Positions 1-7,980 of a stretch of 37,125 bases of DNA are shown one piece after another. How positions within the stretch are numbered: position 1 is the stretch's first letter; each line of letters starts with the position of its first letter. The notes beneath the pieces were generated by a model. That model saw nothing but the letters and a program-made list of their open reading frames with translations. It was not told where the DNA came from and did no database searches. A program made the position numbers and the translations under genes. The DNA is from Myxococcales bacterium (lineage in GTDB: Bacteria; Myxococcota_A; Bradymonadia; UBA7976; UBA1532). The stretch covers positions 1 through 37,125 of the forward strand of contig SHZC01000027.1 of assembly GCA_009692505.1 (NCBI GenBank), given 5' to 3'.

Positions 1-33
1 AGGACATGGCGCGCCCACTATCACGTTTCAGCC

Positions 34-60
34 TTGCGTCGATACGAGGCGGGTGATAAA
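34..60 (+). promoter_or_regulatory. possible promoter of tRNA-Val
   Basis: A TTGCGT hexamer at 34-39 and a GATAAA hexamer at 55-60 lie upstream of the tRNA, separated by 15 bases. Each is only a partial match to sigma70 consensus and the spacer is short. The position suits a tRNA promoter, since the mature 5' end is at 77. This is a weak call based on position and partial matches. Confidence 0.28.
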
Positions 61-76
61 TGGCCCACCTCTCTGA

Positions 77-148
77 GGGCGATTAACTCAGCGGTAGAGT
101 GCTTCCTTCACACGGAAGAAGTCGCAGGTTCAAATCCTGCATCGCCCA
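77..148 (+). tRNA. tRNA-Val (anticodon CAC)
   Basis: The cloverleaf folds by eye. The acceptor stem pairs 77-83 with 141-147 and the discriminator is A148. The D arm lies around 86-100. The anticodon stem pairs 102-106 with 114-118 around the loop TTCACAC, placing anticodon CAC at 109-111, which reads GUG valine codons. The T stem pairs 124-128 with 136-140 around loop TTCAAAT. CCA is not encoded and must be added after transcription. GUG is a common valine codon in high-GC genomes. Confidence 0.96.
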
Positions 149-156
149 CACACCAC

Positions 157-181
157 ACCTCGGCCTCGGCTGGGGTTTTTT
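157..181 (+). terminator. rho-independent terminator after tRNA-Val
   Basis: An eight-pair stem joins 157-164 to 169-176 (two pairs are G-U) around the tetraloop CTCG, and a run of T follows at 176-181. It lies 8 bases past the tRNA and ends 19 bases before the next start codon. It probably ends the tRNA transcript and insulates the downstream gene. Confidence 0.6.
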
Positions 182-200
182 GTTCGAGGAGACCTTGAAG

Positions 201-761
201 ATGCGTACGTCCTCAGCGCTTTTCACCTTCGCACTGTGCACCGTGGCCTCGACCTCCGCCCTGGCCCTAGGCAGCTTCGGCGTTCGCTTGGGCACGGGCA
301 TGACGATGTCGGATCCCGAGCCGAAGAAGGGGGACGAAGAGCCGACCCCCATCGTGGCCGGCCTCGCGTATCGCATCGACGTCATCGTGGTCGGCGTCGA
401 GGCAGATCTCCTCTTTCATCGGTTCAGCTTCGACAAGAGCACCGAGGACCGCCTCGCGCTGCCCGTCATCGCCAACGGCTCGCTGCCGCTCGTGCCGGGC
501 TTCGTCGCCCTGAACTTCGGCGCTGGGCTTGAGCCGCGATTCTTGATCGGGGCCGACAACAACGGCGCCGACACTTCCGATAACTTCAAGTCCATGGTCA
601 TGTACCTGCCCATCTTCGTCGGCGCCGAGCTGGACCTTCAGCTCGTGAAGGGGATGTTGGACATCCGCTACGAGCGGCAGCTCACGCCCCATGTCAAGGG
701 CAAGCCCGGCGAGGACGCGCGCGCCCACGAGGTGCTCGTCATGGCCGGGGTCTTCCTCTAA
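201..761 (+). CDS. secreted outer-membrane beta-barrel-like protein, 186 aa
   Basis: The product begins with a clear Sec signal peptide (about residues 1-22, hydrophobic core, Ala-Leu-Ala end). The mature part alternates short hydrophobic, glycine-rich strands with turns, as in small eight-stranded barrel proteins of the OmpA/OmpW type. It ends in Phe-Leu, near the aromatic C-terminus usual for BAM substrates. An open frame extends back to 99 inside the tRNA, but ATG201 has a GAGGA Shine-Dalgarno at 186-190 and begins the signal peptide exactly, so I use it. The 3' end overlaps the convergent CoA-transferase gene by four bases. I do not recognise a specific family or ligand. Confidence 0.75.
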   Translation: MRTSSALFTFALCTVASTSALALGSFGVRLGTGMTMSDPEPKKGDEEPTPIVAGLAYRIDVIVVGVEADLLFHRFSFDKSTEDRLALPVIANGSLPLVPGFVALNFGAGLEPRFLIGADNNGADTSDNFKSMVMYLPIFVGAELDLQLVKGMLDIRYERQLTPHVKGKPGEDARAHEVLVMAGVFL

Positions 762-2014
762 GAGCTCGCCGTGCCCAGGCCGATGGCCTTGGCCGCCGCG
801 AGGTCGTCAATCTCCTGAGGCTCGAAGCCAAAGGCGGTGAGCACCTCGCGGGTGTCCGCTCCCAAATGCGGGGCGGGCCGCACGTCTCGGGGCGGCTCCG
901 CGCCGGGCAAGAGCGCGGGGTTGGGGAACTGGTGCAGCAGCTCACGCCCCTCGCCAGGGTGGAAGTGGGTGCCGAACAGCCCGCGCAGCTTGGCGTGGGC
1001 CGTCTGACGGGCCTCGTCGAGGTCGAGCACCGGCTCGACGCAGACGTCGTGGGCCGATAAGAGTCTGACCCACTCATCACGCGGCCGGCTCTCGAAGAGG
1101 ACGCGCAGGCGGCCTTCGACCCGGGTCCGCGTTTCGCCCTCGGCCCAGCCATCCGTCGCCAAGTCCGGGATACCGGCGGCCACGCAGAAGGCCATCCAGA
1201 ACTTCGGTTCGAGGGCGCCGACCGCCAGATAACGACCATCCTGACAACGCCAGGGGCGATAGCAGAGGAGCGCGCCGGAGAGCATGTCCTCGCCGGGGCG
1301 CTGGCGCGTCGGTCGCAGGGGGTCCCTGACGTGTAAGTGGTCCTTGGCGTGCAACATGACCCCGAGGCCGAAGGCCCCGTCAGTCATCGAGGCGTCGACG
1401 AAGCGACCGAGGCCGGTGCGTTCGCGCCCGTACAGCGCCGCCAGGATGCCGATGACCCCGTACAGCGCGCCCCCGGCGATGTCGGCGGCCTGAAAGCCCG
1501 GCATCACGACCTCGTCGTCGTGGCCGGTCAGCCCGGCGAGCCCCGCCTGGGCCAGGTAGCCGAGGTCGTGGCCTGCCCGCTGGGCTAGGGGGCCGGTCTG
1601 CCCGAAGCCGGTGATGGCGCAGACGATGAGCCGCGGGTTCTCACGGGCGAGCGTTTGGAAGTCCAGCCCGAGCCGCGCCATGACGCCCGGACGGAAGCTC
1701 TCGACGAGCACGTCAGCCTGCGCGCACAGGCGAAGGATGACGTCGCGGCCCCGAGGGTGCTTGAGGTCTACGCTTAGCCCGCGTTTGTCCCGGTTGAGCG
1801 CCGCGAAGCCTGGCGACATTGTCCGGGCGAGGGGCGGGAAGAAGCGCGCGTAGTCGCCGCCAAGGACCTCCTCGACCTTGAAGATCGAGGCGCCGAGATC
1901 GGCGAGCAGCAGCGTGGCGAAAGGGCCGGGCAGGAGGCGGCTGAGATCGATGACCTTGACGCCGTCGAGAGGACGGGGGGGCCGCGCCGCCTCAATGGGC
2001 GACTCAGCCGCCAA
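758..2014 (-). CDS. CaiB/BaiF family III CoA transferase, probable alpha-methylacyl-CoA racemase
   Basis: The 418-aa protein begins with the family hallmark (GVKVIDLSRLLPGPF, residues 18-32), followed by a KVE segment and the RDKRG and SVDLKHP motifs. Three residues match the acid-base set of alpha-methylacyl-CoA racemase as I recall it from the mycobacterial enzyme: His149 in a GHDxxY motif, Asp178 before IAGGAL, and Glu269 in ALEPKF. Their spacing also fits, so a racemase acting on 2-methyl-branched acyl-CoA is more likely than a CoA transferase. The start overlaps the SCP2 stop by 11 bases, so the two are probably translationally coupled. A joint role in branched-chain or sterol side-chain oxidation is plausible but inferred. 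A formyl-CoA-type transferase cannot be fully excluded. Confidence 0.85.
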   Translation of the reverse strand: MAAESPIEAARPPRPLDGVKVIDLSRLLPGPFATLLLADLGASIFKVEEVLGGDYARFFPPLARTMSPGFAALNRDKRGLSVDLKHPRGRDVILRLCAQADVLVESFRPGVMARLGLDFQTLARENPRLIVCAITGFGQTGPLAQRAGHDLGYLAQAGLAGLTGHDDEVVMPGFQAADIAGGALYGVIGILAALYGRERTGLGRFVDASMTDGAFGLGVMLHAKDHLHVRDPLRPTRQRPGEDMLSGALLCYRPWRCQDGRYLAVGALEPKFWMAFCVAAGIPDLATDGWAEGETRTRVEGRLRVLFESRPRDEWVRLLSAHDVCVEPVLDLDEARQTAHAKLRGLFGTHFHPGEGRELLHQFPNPALLPGAEPPRDVRPAPHLGADTREVLTAFGFEPQEIDDLAAAKAIGLGTASS

Positions 2015-2327
2015 TCACCTTGCCGAGCTTCATGGCGAGGCCCATGTTCGTGAACTGGAGCTTGCCCTGCATGACGAGCATGGGACCCTGGACCTTGCCC
2101 TCGTAGAGGTTGACGAAGTCCAGCGATCCGACGGTGATGGTGCAGTCGGCGCCCTCGGCCTCGCCCCTGCGGACCGTGCACTCCTTCATGTCGACGACCC
2201 ACTGGCCGCCGTCGTCGCCGTTGATGTTGAACTGGTAAACGGCGTCGATCTCCTTGGCCCCGGGCTGGTGCTTGGGGTCTGCGAGACGGCCGGCGATATT
2301 GGTCTCGAAGATTTCTTCAGGCGTCAT
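2004..2327 (-). CDS. SCP2 sterol-binding domain protein
   Basis: A 107-aa single-domain protein consistent with the SCP2 (sterol carrier protein 2) fold: an N-terminal helix, a central sheet (VYQFNINGDDGGQWVVDMK, then the CTITVGSLDFVNL strand-helix) and a C-terminal KLQFTNMGLAMKLGK segment that forms part of the lipid tunnel. SCP2 domains bind fatty acyl-CoAs, sterols and other lipids non-covalently and hand them to enzymes. The start is supported by GGAGAG a few bases upstream. The overlap with the racemase-like gene suggests that it delivers acyl-CoA to that enzyme. The cargo cannot be told from sequence. Confidence 0.88.
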   Translation of the reverse strand: MTPEEIFETNIAGRLADPKHQPGAKEIDAVYQFNINGDDGGQWVVDMKECTVRRGEAEGADCTITVGSLDFVNLYEGKVQGPMLVMQGKLQFTNMGLAMKLGKVIGG

Positions 2328-2390
2328 TGAGTCTCTCCAATAGTCGAGCGTGTTTTGAAACGTGTTCGGTCCGAGCGGCGCGGTACTTAG

Positions 2391-3338
2391 TCACGCGTCG
2401 TCGGGCGTGTCAACGCCGATGCCGCGGCTCCTCGGCCGGCAAATTCCCCGCGTGGAAGGCATGAAAAAGCCGTGAAAAGTGGCTAGGGCGGCCCGACTCG
2501 TCTCAGGGGGCTCGCCCGCTGACTCATCCGGAGAGCCCCGGAACCGTTCGCCATACGCGCGCTTCAGAGCGGCGCGGGTCACGGCATCGAAGGCGAGGCG
2601 CCGAAGGCCGGTGACGTTGAGGCCCAGGAGCCGCGCGCGGTCACCGGCGGCGAGGCAGAACGGCGGCACGTCACGGCTGACCATCGCGTTCGCGGCCACG
2701 AAGGCGAGCTCGCCTACCCGCACGAACTGGTGCACGGCCGAGTGGCCTCCAAAGCTCGCGAGTCGACCCACGTGGACGTGGCCGCCGAGGCTGACGCCAT
2801 TGGCCAAGGTCACGCCGTCGCCGAGCTCGCAGTCGTGGGCGACGTGCGCCCCGGCCATGAGCAGGACGTCGTCCCCGAGGCGCGTCTGTCCGCCGCCGTG
2901 GGATGTGCCTCGGGACACCGTCGTGTGCTCCCGAAACACGCAGCGGGCGCCGACAAGGAGGGTGTGGGCTTCGGCGTCGGCCGTCCGGCGATCTTGGGCG
3001 GAGCCTCCGACGACGCTGAACGCATGGAGTACACACGAGACCCCGAGCGAGGTGTACGCGCCGACGACGGCGTGGCTGTGAAGCGAGCAGTCGGGGCCAA
3101 TCCGCGCCTCGCGGCCGATGGACACGTGGGGTCCGATGCACGCCCCGGCCTCGATGACGGCGCCTTCGCCAATGAGGGCGAAGCGGCCCACCGAGACGCC
3201 GGCCTCCAAGACGCAGCCCGCTCCAAGATCCACGTCAGCATCGACAGAGACGCCCTCGCCGATGCGTACGCCCGCACCCATACGCAGCCGGGGTCCGAGG
3301 CTGGCGCCGGTCGAGATCTGGCAGTCGTCTGGGGTCAT
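2391..3338 (-). CDS. lpxA: acyl-ACP--UDP-GlcNAc O-acyltransferase LpxA
   Basis: LpxA catalyses the first step of lipid A synthesis, 3-O-acylation of UDP-GlcNAc in the cytoplasm. The 315-aa protein is built of hexapeptide repeats forming a left-handed beta-helix. Family blocks are plain: [11 protein letters not shown] followed by GGG (136-150), the catalytic AHDC block with His168 (aligned to E. coli His125), [13 protein letters not shown], and the C-terminal [11 protein letters not shown] motif. It is longer than the usual 260 or so residues: the catalytic His sits about 43 residues further in than in E. coli, so two or more extra helix coils precede the normal start, and about 14 residues follow the usual end. 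The start overlaps the lpxD stop (ATGA). fabZ, often between lpxD and lpxA, is absent. Confidence 0.92.
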   Translation of the reverse strand: MTPDDCQISTGASLGPRLRMGAGVRIGEGVSVDADVDLGAGCVLEAGVSVGRFALIGEGAVIEAGACIGPHVSIGREARIGPDCSLHSHAVVGAYTSLGVSCVLHAFSVVGGSAQDRRTADAEAHTLLVGARCVFREHTTVSRGTSHGGGQTRLGDDVLLMAGAHVAHDCELGDGVTLANGVSLGGHVHVGRLASFGGHSAVHQFVRVGELAFVAANAMVSRDVPPFCLAAGDRARLLGLNVTGLRRLAFDAVTRAALKRAYGERFRGSPDESAGEPPETSRAALATFHGFFMPSTRGICRPRSRGIGVDTPDDA

Positions 3339-4360
3339 GGGTCGTCTCGGCGGCGGTCGTCTCGGGAACGATCGACAAGGCGCTTGACGAACGCCAGTCG
3401 CCGCAGCCGCAAGCGATTCTCCTCGGCCGGGTGCCCGCTATAGGTCCCGCCTGCGGCGAGGCTGCGCGTGACCCCGCTCTGGGCCGCAACCCGCGCGCCT
3501 TCGCCCACGGTGCACGTGCCCGCGACCCCCGCTTGCCCCCCGATGACCGCGCCCGCGAGGACGACCGCGCCGCCGGCCAGCCCAACCTGCCCGCAGAGGA
3601 CCGCGCCCGCGCCGACCCGAACGCCGTGCCCGAGCTGGACGAGGTTGTCGATACGAGCCCCCGCTCCGACGCGCGTCTCACCGAGGGTCGCCCGATCGAT
3701 GCAGACGTTCGCGCCAATGTAGACGCCGCGCTCGATGACGACGCGACCGGGGTGGGGGAGGCGACCTTGGGCGTCGAAGCCGAAGCCGGGGCTGCCGATG
3801 ACGGTGCCGCTCCCGACCTCGACCTCGTCACCGAGCACGCTGCCCTCGAGGACGACGACGCGGGGCGCGAGCGTGGTGCCCGCGCCGATGTGAACGCCCT
3901 CCCCGATGAAACACTGGGCGCCGATCCGGACGCTTGGGCCGATCGTCGCGAAGGCCTCGATGACCACGAGCGGGCCGACCTCGACATTGGCCCCGAGACG
4001 AGCGTCTTTATGCACGATCGCGGTTGCGTGGATCGTCGGGTGGCTGGGGCCCCGCACGGTCTCCGGATGCACGCGCCGCAGTACTTGGGGATGCAGGCAC
4101 CGCAGCGTCTGGTGCAAGGCCGCGCGCCCATCAGAGACGACCACGCAGGGGGTGCCCTCGGGCACGTCGGACACAAAATCGCGCGTCACGAGGACAGCGG
4201 TCGCATTCGTCGCTCGCAGGGCCGGTCGGAAACGGCTCGAGAAGCAGACCCCGACGTCAGACTCCGAGGCCTCATCGAGCGCGGCCACGCGCCGAACAAC
4301 GCGGTCGCCGTCGCCACGCAGCTCGCCGCCGAGGAGCTCTGCGAGTGCCTGAATTTTCAT
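3335..4360 (-). CDS. lpxD: UDP-3-O-acylglucosamine N-acyltransferase LpxD
   Basis: LpxD adds the N-linked acyl chain in the third step of lipid A synthesis. The protein (341 aa from ATG4360, equal to E. coli) has the N-terminal uridine-binding domain (about 1-100), a hexapeptide beta-helix (about 108-310) and a C-terminal helix. GSPGFGFD and [12 protein letters not shown] match the family, and the [11 protein letters not shown] block holds the expected catalytic His. The second His known in E. coli (His276, in NGHMEI) is replaced: the matching segment reads VAGTCTV, with Thr at codon 3515-3517. A TTG two codons upstream is an alternative start; neither has a strong Shine-Dalgarno. The gene lies between skp and lpxA. 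Confidence 0.92.
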   Translation of the reverse strand: MKIQALAELLGGELRGDGDRVVRRVAALDEASESDVGVCFSSRFRPALRATNATAVLVTRDFVSDVPEGTPCVVVSDGRAALHQTLRCLHPQVLRRVHPETVRGPSHPTIHATAIVHKDARLGANVEVGPLVVIEAFATIGPSVRIGAQCFIGEGVHIGAGTTLAPRVVVLEGSVLGDEVEVGSGTVIGSPGFGFDAQGRLPHPGRVVIERGVYIGANVCIDRATLGETRVGAGARIDNLVQLGHGVRVGAGAVLCGQVGLAGGAVVLAGAVIGGQAGVAGTCTVGEGARVAAQSGVTRSLAAGGTYSGHPAEENRLRLRRLAFVKRLVDRSRDDRRRDDP

Positions 4361-4398
4361 ATTCAAGGACCGCCGCGCCAGACCCGACCGGGGTCCGA

Positions 4399-4944
4399 CT
4401 ACTTCTTGGCGCCGGACTTGCCGCCCTCGCCGCCGTTGTAGCGACGAATGAGCTCATTGGTCAGATCAAGCGAGGGCTCCGCCCAGAGGATCGACGACTC
4501 GGTCTTCTCGAAGATCATGGTCCACTTCTGGTCCTGGCCCATCTTGCTCAGGATCTTGGCCATGCGCGCGAAGATGTCCTTCGTCAGCTCGGCCTCTTTG
4601 CCGGCGAGCTCCTTCTGCAACTTGGCGTAGGTGAGCTGCAGCTCGCCGAGCTTCGTGCGGAACTCCTCCTCCTTCGAGCGGCGAACGTCCTCCTTCATGA
4701 AGGCCTTCTGCGCCTCGAACTCCGACTGAAGCTTCCGGAGGGCGTCCTGCTGCCCGTCGAGCTCCTTCTGTTTGTCCCCCTTGAGCTTCTCGAGGGTGGC
4801 CTTCGCCGACTTACCCTCATCGACCTCGAGCAGCGCGCGCTGCATGTCGACGAAGGCGATCTTGTTCTGGGCCGAGGCCGCGCTGAAGGCCAAAGAGGCC
4901 GTCATAAAGACCGCGATGAAGGTGAGGGAGAGGCAACGCGACAT
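4399..4944 (-). CDS. periplasmic chaperone Skp/OmpH family
   Basis: A 181-aa secreted protein with a signal peptide ending in AASA (about residue 25), followed by [14 protein letters not shown], the usual OmpH opening. Residues about 45-130 are charged heptad-like coiled coil, as expected for the tentacles of trimeric Skp, and a C-terminal segment ([23 protein letters not shown]) closes the body domain. Skp holds unfolded outer-membrane proteins in the periplasm and delivers them to BamA, encoded just upstream. I use ATG4944 because AGGAG stands directly before it and the signal peptide starts there; an in-frame start at 5001 would lie inside bamA. The Shine-Dalgarno overlaps the bamA stop codon. 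Confidence 0.9.
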   Translation of the reverse strand: MSRCLSLTFIAVFMTASLAFSAASAQNKIAFVDMQRALLEVDEGKSAKATLEKLKGDKQKELDGQQDALRKLQSEFEAQKAFMKEDVRRSKEEEFRTKLGELQLTYAKLQKELAGKEAELTKDIFARMAKILSKMGQDQKWTMIFEKTESSILWAEPSLDLTNELIRRYNGGEGGKSGAKK

Positions 4945-4954
4945 GATCCGACTC

Positions 4955-7282
4955 CTAGAAGAAATTGCCGATGGAGAACTCGAAGACGCTCGACTCTTCA
5001 TCGTCGTTGGGTGCGTAGGGGAAGCCCCACTCGAAGCGGAGGGGGCCGATGGGAGAGAACCACCGAATCCCGAAGCCCCAGGCGAAGCGCACGTCGATGA
5101 GCTTCTGGCCGAGCTCGTCGCTCCGATTGAAGGCGTTGCCCATGTCCGTGAAGATCACGCCGCGGATCCCGACCTTTTGGAAGATGGGGAACTCGAACTC
5201 GGCGTTACCCAGGAGCTGTTGGGTCCCGCCGATGTTGAAGTCGACCGTGGAGCTGTCCGGTCGGCCCGCGTCGAGCACGTTGATGCTCGGGCCGAGCGAG
5301 CTGCGCCGGAAGCCACGCACGCTGAGCGGGCCGCCCACGAAATAACGCTCGAAGATCGGCACGCCGGTCGCGTTGGGGCTGACGATCATGCCGACCTCGG
5401 TGTTGAGCTTCACGACCATGTCGTGGCTCAGATCGATGTAGTAGCGGAGGCGGCTCGTATAACGCGTGAACTGGTTCTCCGAGAGGAAGGCCTCATCAGC
5501 GGACTCGGCGCTGACGAGCCCGTAGAGGCCCTCGGTCGGGAAGAGGCGGTTGTTCCGGGTGTCGTAGATGAGGCTGCCGCGGAAGCTGCTCGTGAGGCCG
5601 TCGGCGAAGAGATTCGCGATGGGGGGCGCGGAGTTTCGACCGAAGCCGCCCGCGCTGACGGCGACCTGCTCGAGGGTGTAGGTCAGCGAGACGCTCCAGT
5701 CGTCGGTGAGCGGGTAGCCGAAGGTGAGATCCCCGCCGAGCGACTTGCGGGTAAAATCCTCGAAGTTCGTCTCGTAGCGGTAGACGTCGGTCGCGAAGCG
5801 GATCTTGGTGTCGAGGAAGTAGCTGTCGGCGAACTGGACGTTCGCGATGGTGCGGATCTTCGAGAGCGTCGCCTGAAGTGACAGCGACTGCCCGCGTCCG
5901 AAGAGGTTGTTCTGCGCGACCTGCGCTTGGCCGACGAAGCTCTCCAGCGAGCTGAAGCCCGCGCCGACCTGGAAGGTGCCGGTCGCCTTCTCCTTGACCT
6001 CGACGACCACGTCCATCGTGTCGTCGGTTAGACCCCGGCTCGTATTGATCTCAACCGTCTCGAAGAAGCCCAACCGGGAGACGAGGATCTTGCTCCGCTT
6101 CATGCCCGACGAGGAGTAGTACTCACCTTCGTAGACGCGCAGCTCTCGGCGGATGACCTTGTCGCGCGTCCGGGTATTTCCGATGACGGTGATGCGCCCG
6201 AAGCGGACCTTCTTGCCCTGGTCGATGTCGATGTCGAGGCCCACGATCTTGCCTTCGGGATCGACGTTCGTATTGGGCGTGATGTTCACATAGGCGTAGC
6301 CCTCGTCCTTGTAGACCTCGCCGATGGCGTTGACGGTGTCCCTCAAGGCCGTGCTCGAGAACCACTCGCCGGTCTCGAGCGCCACGAGCTTGAGCAGCTC
6401 TTCTTTGGGCCGAAGGAAGTCGCCGGTCAGGTCAATCTTGCCCGTCCGATATCGCTCGCCCTCTTCGATGGGGATGGTCAAGCGGAGCGACGTCTTGTCG
6501 GTCGTGAGCTCGATCTTGGGCTTGCCGACGCGCGCGGTGATGTATCCGCGATCGTAGTAGAACTGGCTGACGCGCATGACGTCGCGCTCGAAGGCCTCGG
6601 CCTTGAACGTGCCGGCCTGCGTCAGGAACTCGAGCATCCCGCCCTCGCGGGTCTCGAGGTTCTCCTTGATCTCGTCGTCGGTCAGCGCGTGATTCCCGAC
6701 GATGGTGATGCGGGCAACCTTGACCTCCTGCTTCTCGACGATGCGGAAGACGACGTCGACCTCATTGTCTGGGAGCGTGACGATCTCCCAGCTGACCTCG
6801 GCCAGGAAGTAGCCCTTCTCGGTGTAGAGCTCGCGCAGCTTGTCGGCGTTTCGGTTGACCTTGGCCTGGTCGAGGATCGTGTACTCGCGGATGTCGACGA
6901 CCTCCTTGAGATCGTCCTCGTCGAGCTCCTCGTTGCCCTCGTATTTGACGGCGCGGACGGAGGCCTTCTCGGTGACGAGGAAGGTCAAGGACCGTTGACC
7001 ATCTGCCCCGGCCGCACCGAGATCGGCCTGGACATCGGTGTAGAAGCCAAGCTGGAAGATCGCGCGGAGATCGGTCTGGAGGCGGCGGCGATCGAGGGGC
7101 GCGCCCTTGCGGCTGCCAACGACGGCCAAGACGGCCTCGGACTCGGATCGCCGATTGCCGACGACCTTGACGTCACCGACGACGACGGCGTCGCCCAAGG
7201 ACGCAGCTGCGGCCGGTTCTTGAGCGTTCGCCAGCCCAGCGAGCGCGACATGCAAACCCAGCGCGAGGAGCAGGGCTCTCAT
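4955..7282 (-). CDS. bamA: outer membrane protein assembly factor BamA
   Basis: The 775-aa protein has a signal peptide (1-20), five successive POTRA domains (about 32-110, 111-190, 191-280, 281-360, 361-440) and a 16-strand Omp85 barrel from about 450 to the terminal Phe. The barrel carries the conserved VRGF motif of loop 6 (in SVRGFRR). BamA inserts beta-barrel proteins into the outer membrane and is essential in Gram-negative bacteria. The start overlaps the lolD stop by four bases. The order lolC-lolD-bamA-skp-lpxD-lpxA places lipoprotein export, barrel assembly and lipid A synthesis on one transcript. Confidence 0.97.
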   Translation of the reverse strand: MRALLLALGLHVALAGLANAQEPAAAASLGDAVVVGDVKVVGNRRSESEAVLAVVGSRKGAPLDRRRLQTDLRAIFQLGFYTDVQADLGAAGADGQRSLTFLVTEKASVRAVKYEGNEELDEDDLKEVVDIREYTILDQAKVNRNADKLRELYTEKGYFLAEVSWEIVTLPDNEVDVVFRIVEKQEVKVARITIVGNHALTDDEIKENLETREGGMLEFLTQAGTFKAEAFERDVMRVSQFYYDRGYITARVGKPKIELTTDKTSLRLTIPIEEGERYRTGKIDLTGDFLRPKEELLKLVALETGEWFSSTALRDTVNAIGEVYKDEGYAYVNITPNTNVDPEGKIVGLDIDIDQGKKVRFGRITVIGNTRTRDKVIRRELRVYEGEYYSSSGMKRSKILVSRLGFFETVEINTSRGLTDDTMDVVVEVKEKATGTFQVGAGFSSLESFVGQAQVAQNNLFGRGQSLSLQATLSKIRTIANVQFADSYFLDTKIRFATDVYRYETNFEDFTRKSLGGDLTFGYPLTDDWSVSLTYTLEQVAVSAGGFGRNSAPPIANLFADGLTSSFRGSLIYDTRNNRLFPTEGLYGLVSAESADEAFLSENQFTRYTSRLRYYIDLSHDMVVKLNTEVGMIVSPNATGVPIFERYFVGGPLSVRGFRRSSLGPSINVLDAGRPDSSTVDFNIGGTQQLLGNAEFEFPIFQKVGIRGVIFTDMGNAFNRSDELGQKLIDVRFAWGFGIRWFSPIGPLRFEWGFPYAPNDDEESSVFEFSIGNFF

Positions 7283-7980
7283 GAGGCGTGCTCCGCGACG
7301 TCTTCGGGTACGAGGCGGCCCTTGACCATCTGCAGTCGCCGTTGGGCCTGGGCCGCCAGGGTGGTGTTGTGAGTCACGATGATCAGGGCCGTTCCATGCT
7401 GTGCTACGAGCTCCTCGAAGAGCCCATGTATCGCGCTGCTGGTCGCTTGGTCGAGGTTCCCGGTGGGCTCATCGGCGAGAAGGAGGGCAGGCTGAGTGAC
7501 GAGCGCCCGAGCGAGGGCGACGCGCTGCTGCTCCCCGCCCGACAGCTCGCCTGGGCGATGTGAGAGGCGTTCTGCGAGGCCGACCCGGCTGAGGAGCCGC
7601 TCGGCCTCGTCGCGCGCCGTGAACCGCGGCGTGCGTCGGATGAGCAGCGGCATCATCACGTTCTCCAGGGCCGTGAAGTCCGGCAGCAGGTGGTGAAACT
7701 GGAACATGAACCCGATGGTGCGGTTTCGAAATTCCGCGAGGGCCTTCGGCGAGAGCTTGGAGATGTCCTCCCCGAGGACCCGGACCGTGCCCGAAGATGG
7801 CGCGTCGAGCGTGCCGAGGATGTGGAGCAGCGTGCTCTTGCCCGCGCCGGACTTGCCGACGATGGCCACCTGCTCGCCGCGCTCGACCTGTAGATCGAGG
7901 CCCGAGAGCACCTCGATGACCGTGCCCTGATGGTTGAACCGCTTGGTCAAGTCGCGCACGTCGATGAGGAGGGTGCTCAT
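7279..7980 (-). CDS. lolD: lipoprotein-releasing ABC transporter ATP-binding protein LolD
   Basis: A 233-aa ABC ATPase with Walker A GKSGAGKST (about 42-50), Q-loop, signature LSGGEQQRVALARAL, Walker B LLLADEPTGNLD and the switch His in VTHN. The MacB/LolD subfamily traits are clear (FMFQFHHLLPDFTALENV). With the adjacent LolC/E-type permease it would extract mature lipoproteins from the inner membrane for transfer to LolA. The start overlaps the permease stop by four bases (ATGA). Its partner and the bamA neighbour favour LolD over MacB or FtsE. Confidence 0.94.
   Translation of the reverse strand: MSTLLIDVRDLTKRFNHQGTVIEVLSGLDLQVERGEQVAIVGKSGAGKSTLLHILGTLDAPSSGTVRVLGEDISKLSPKALAEFRNRTIGFMFQFHHLLPDFTALENVMMPLLIRRTPRFTARDEAERLLSRVGLAERLSHRPGELSGGEQQRVALARALVTQPALLLADEPTGNLDQATSSAIHGLFEELVAQHGTALIIVTHNTTLAAQAQRRLQMVKGRLVPEDVAEHAS

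Noticed and set aside
3500..3530. Possible frameshift explaining the missing LpxD histidine
   Set aside because: The reading frame and coil spacing are continuous on both sides, so a substitution fits better than a sequencing slip.
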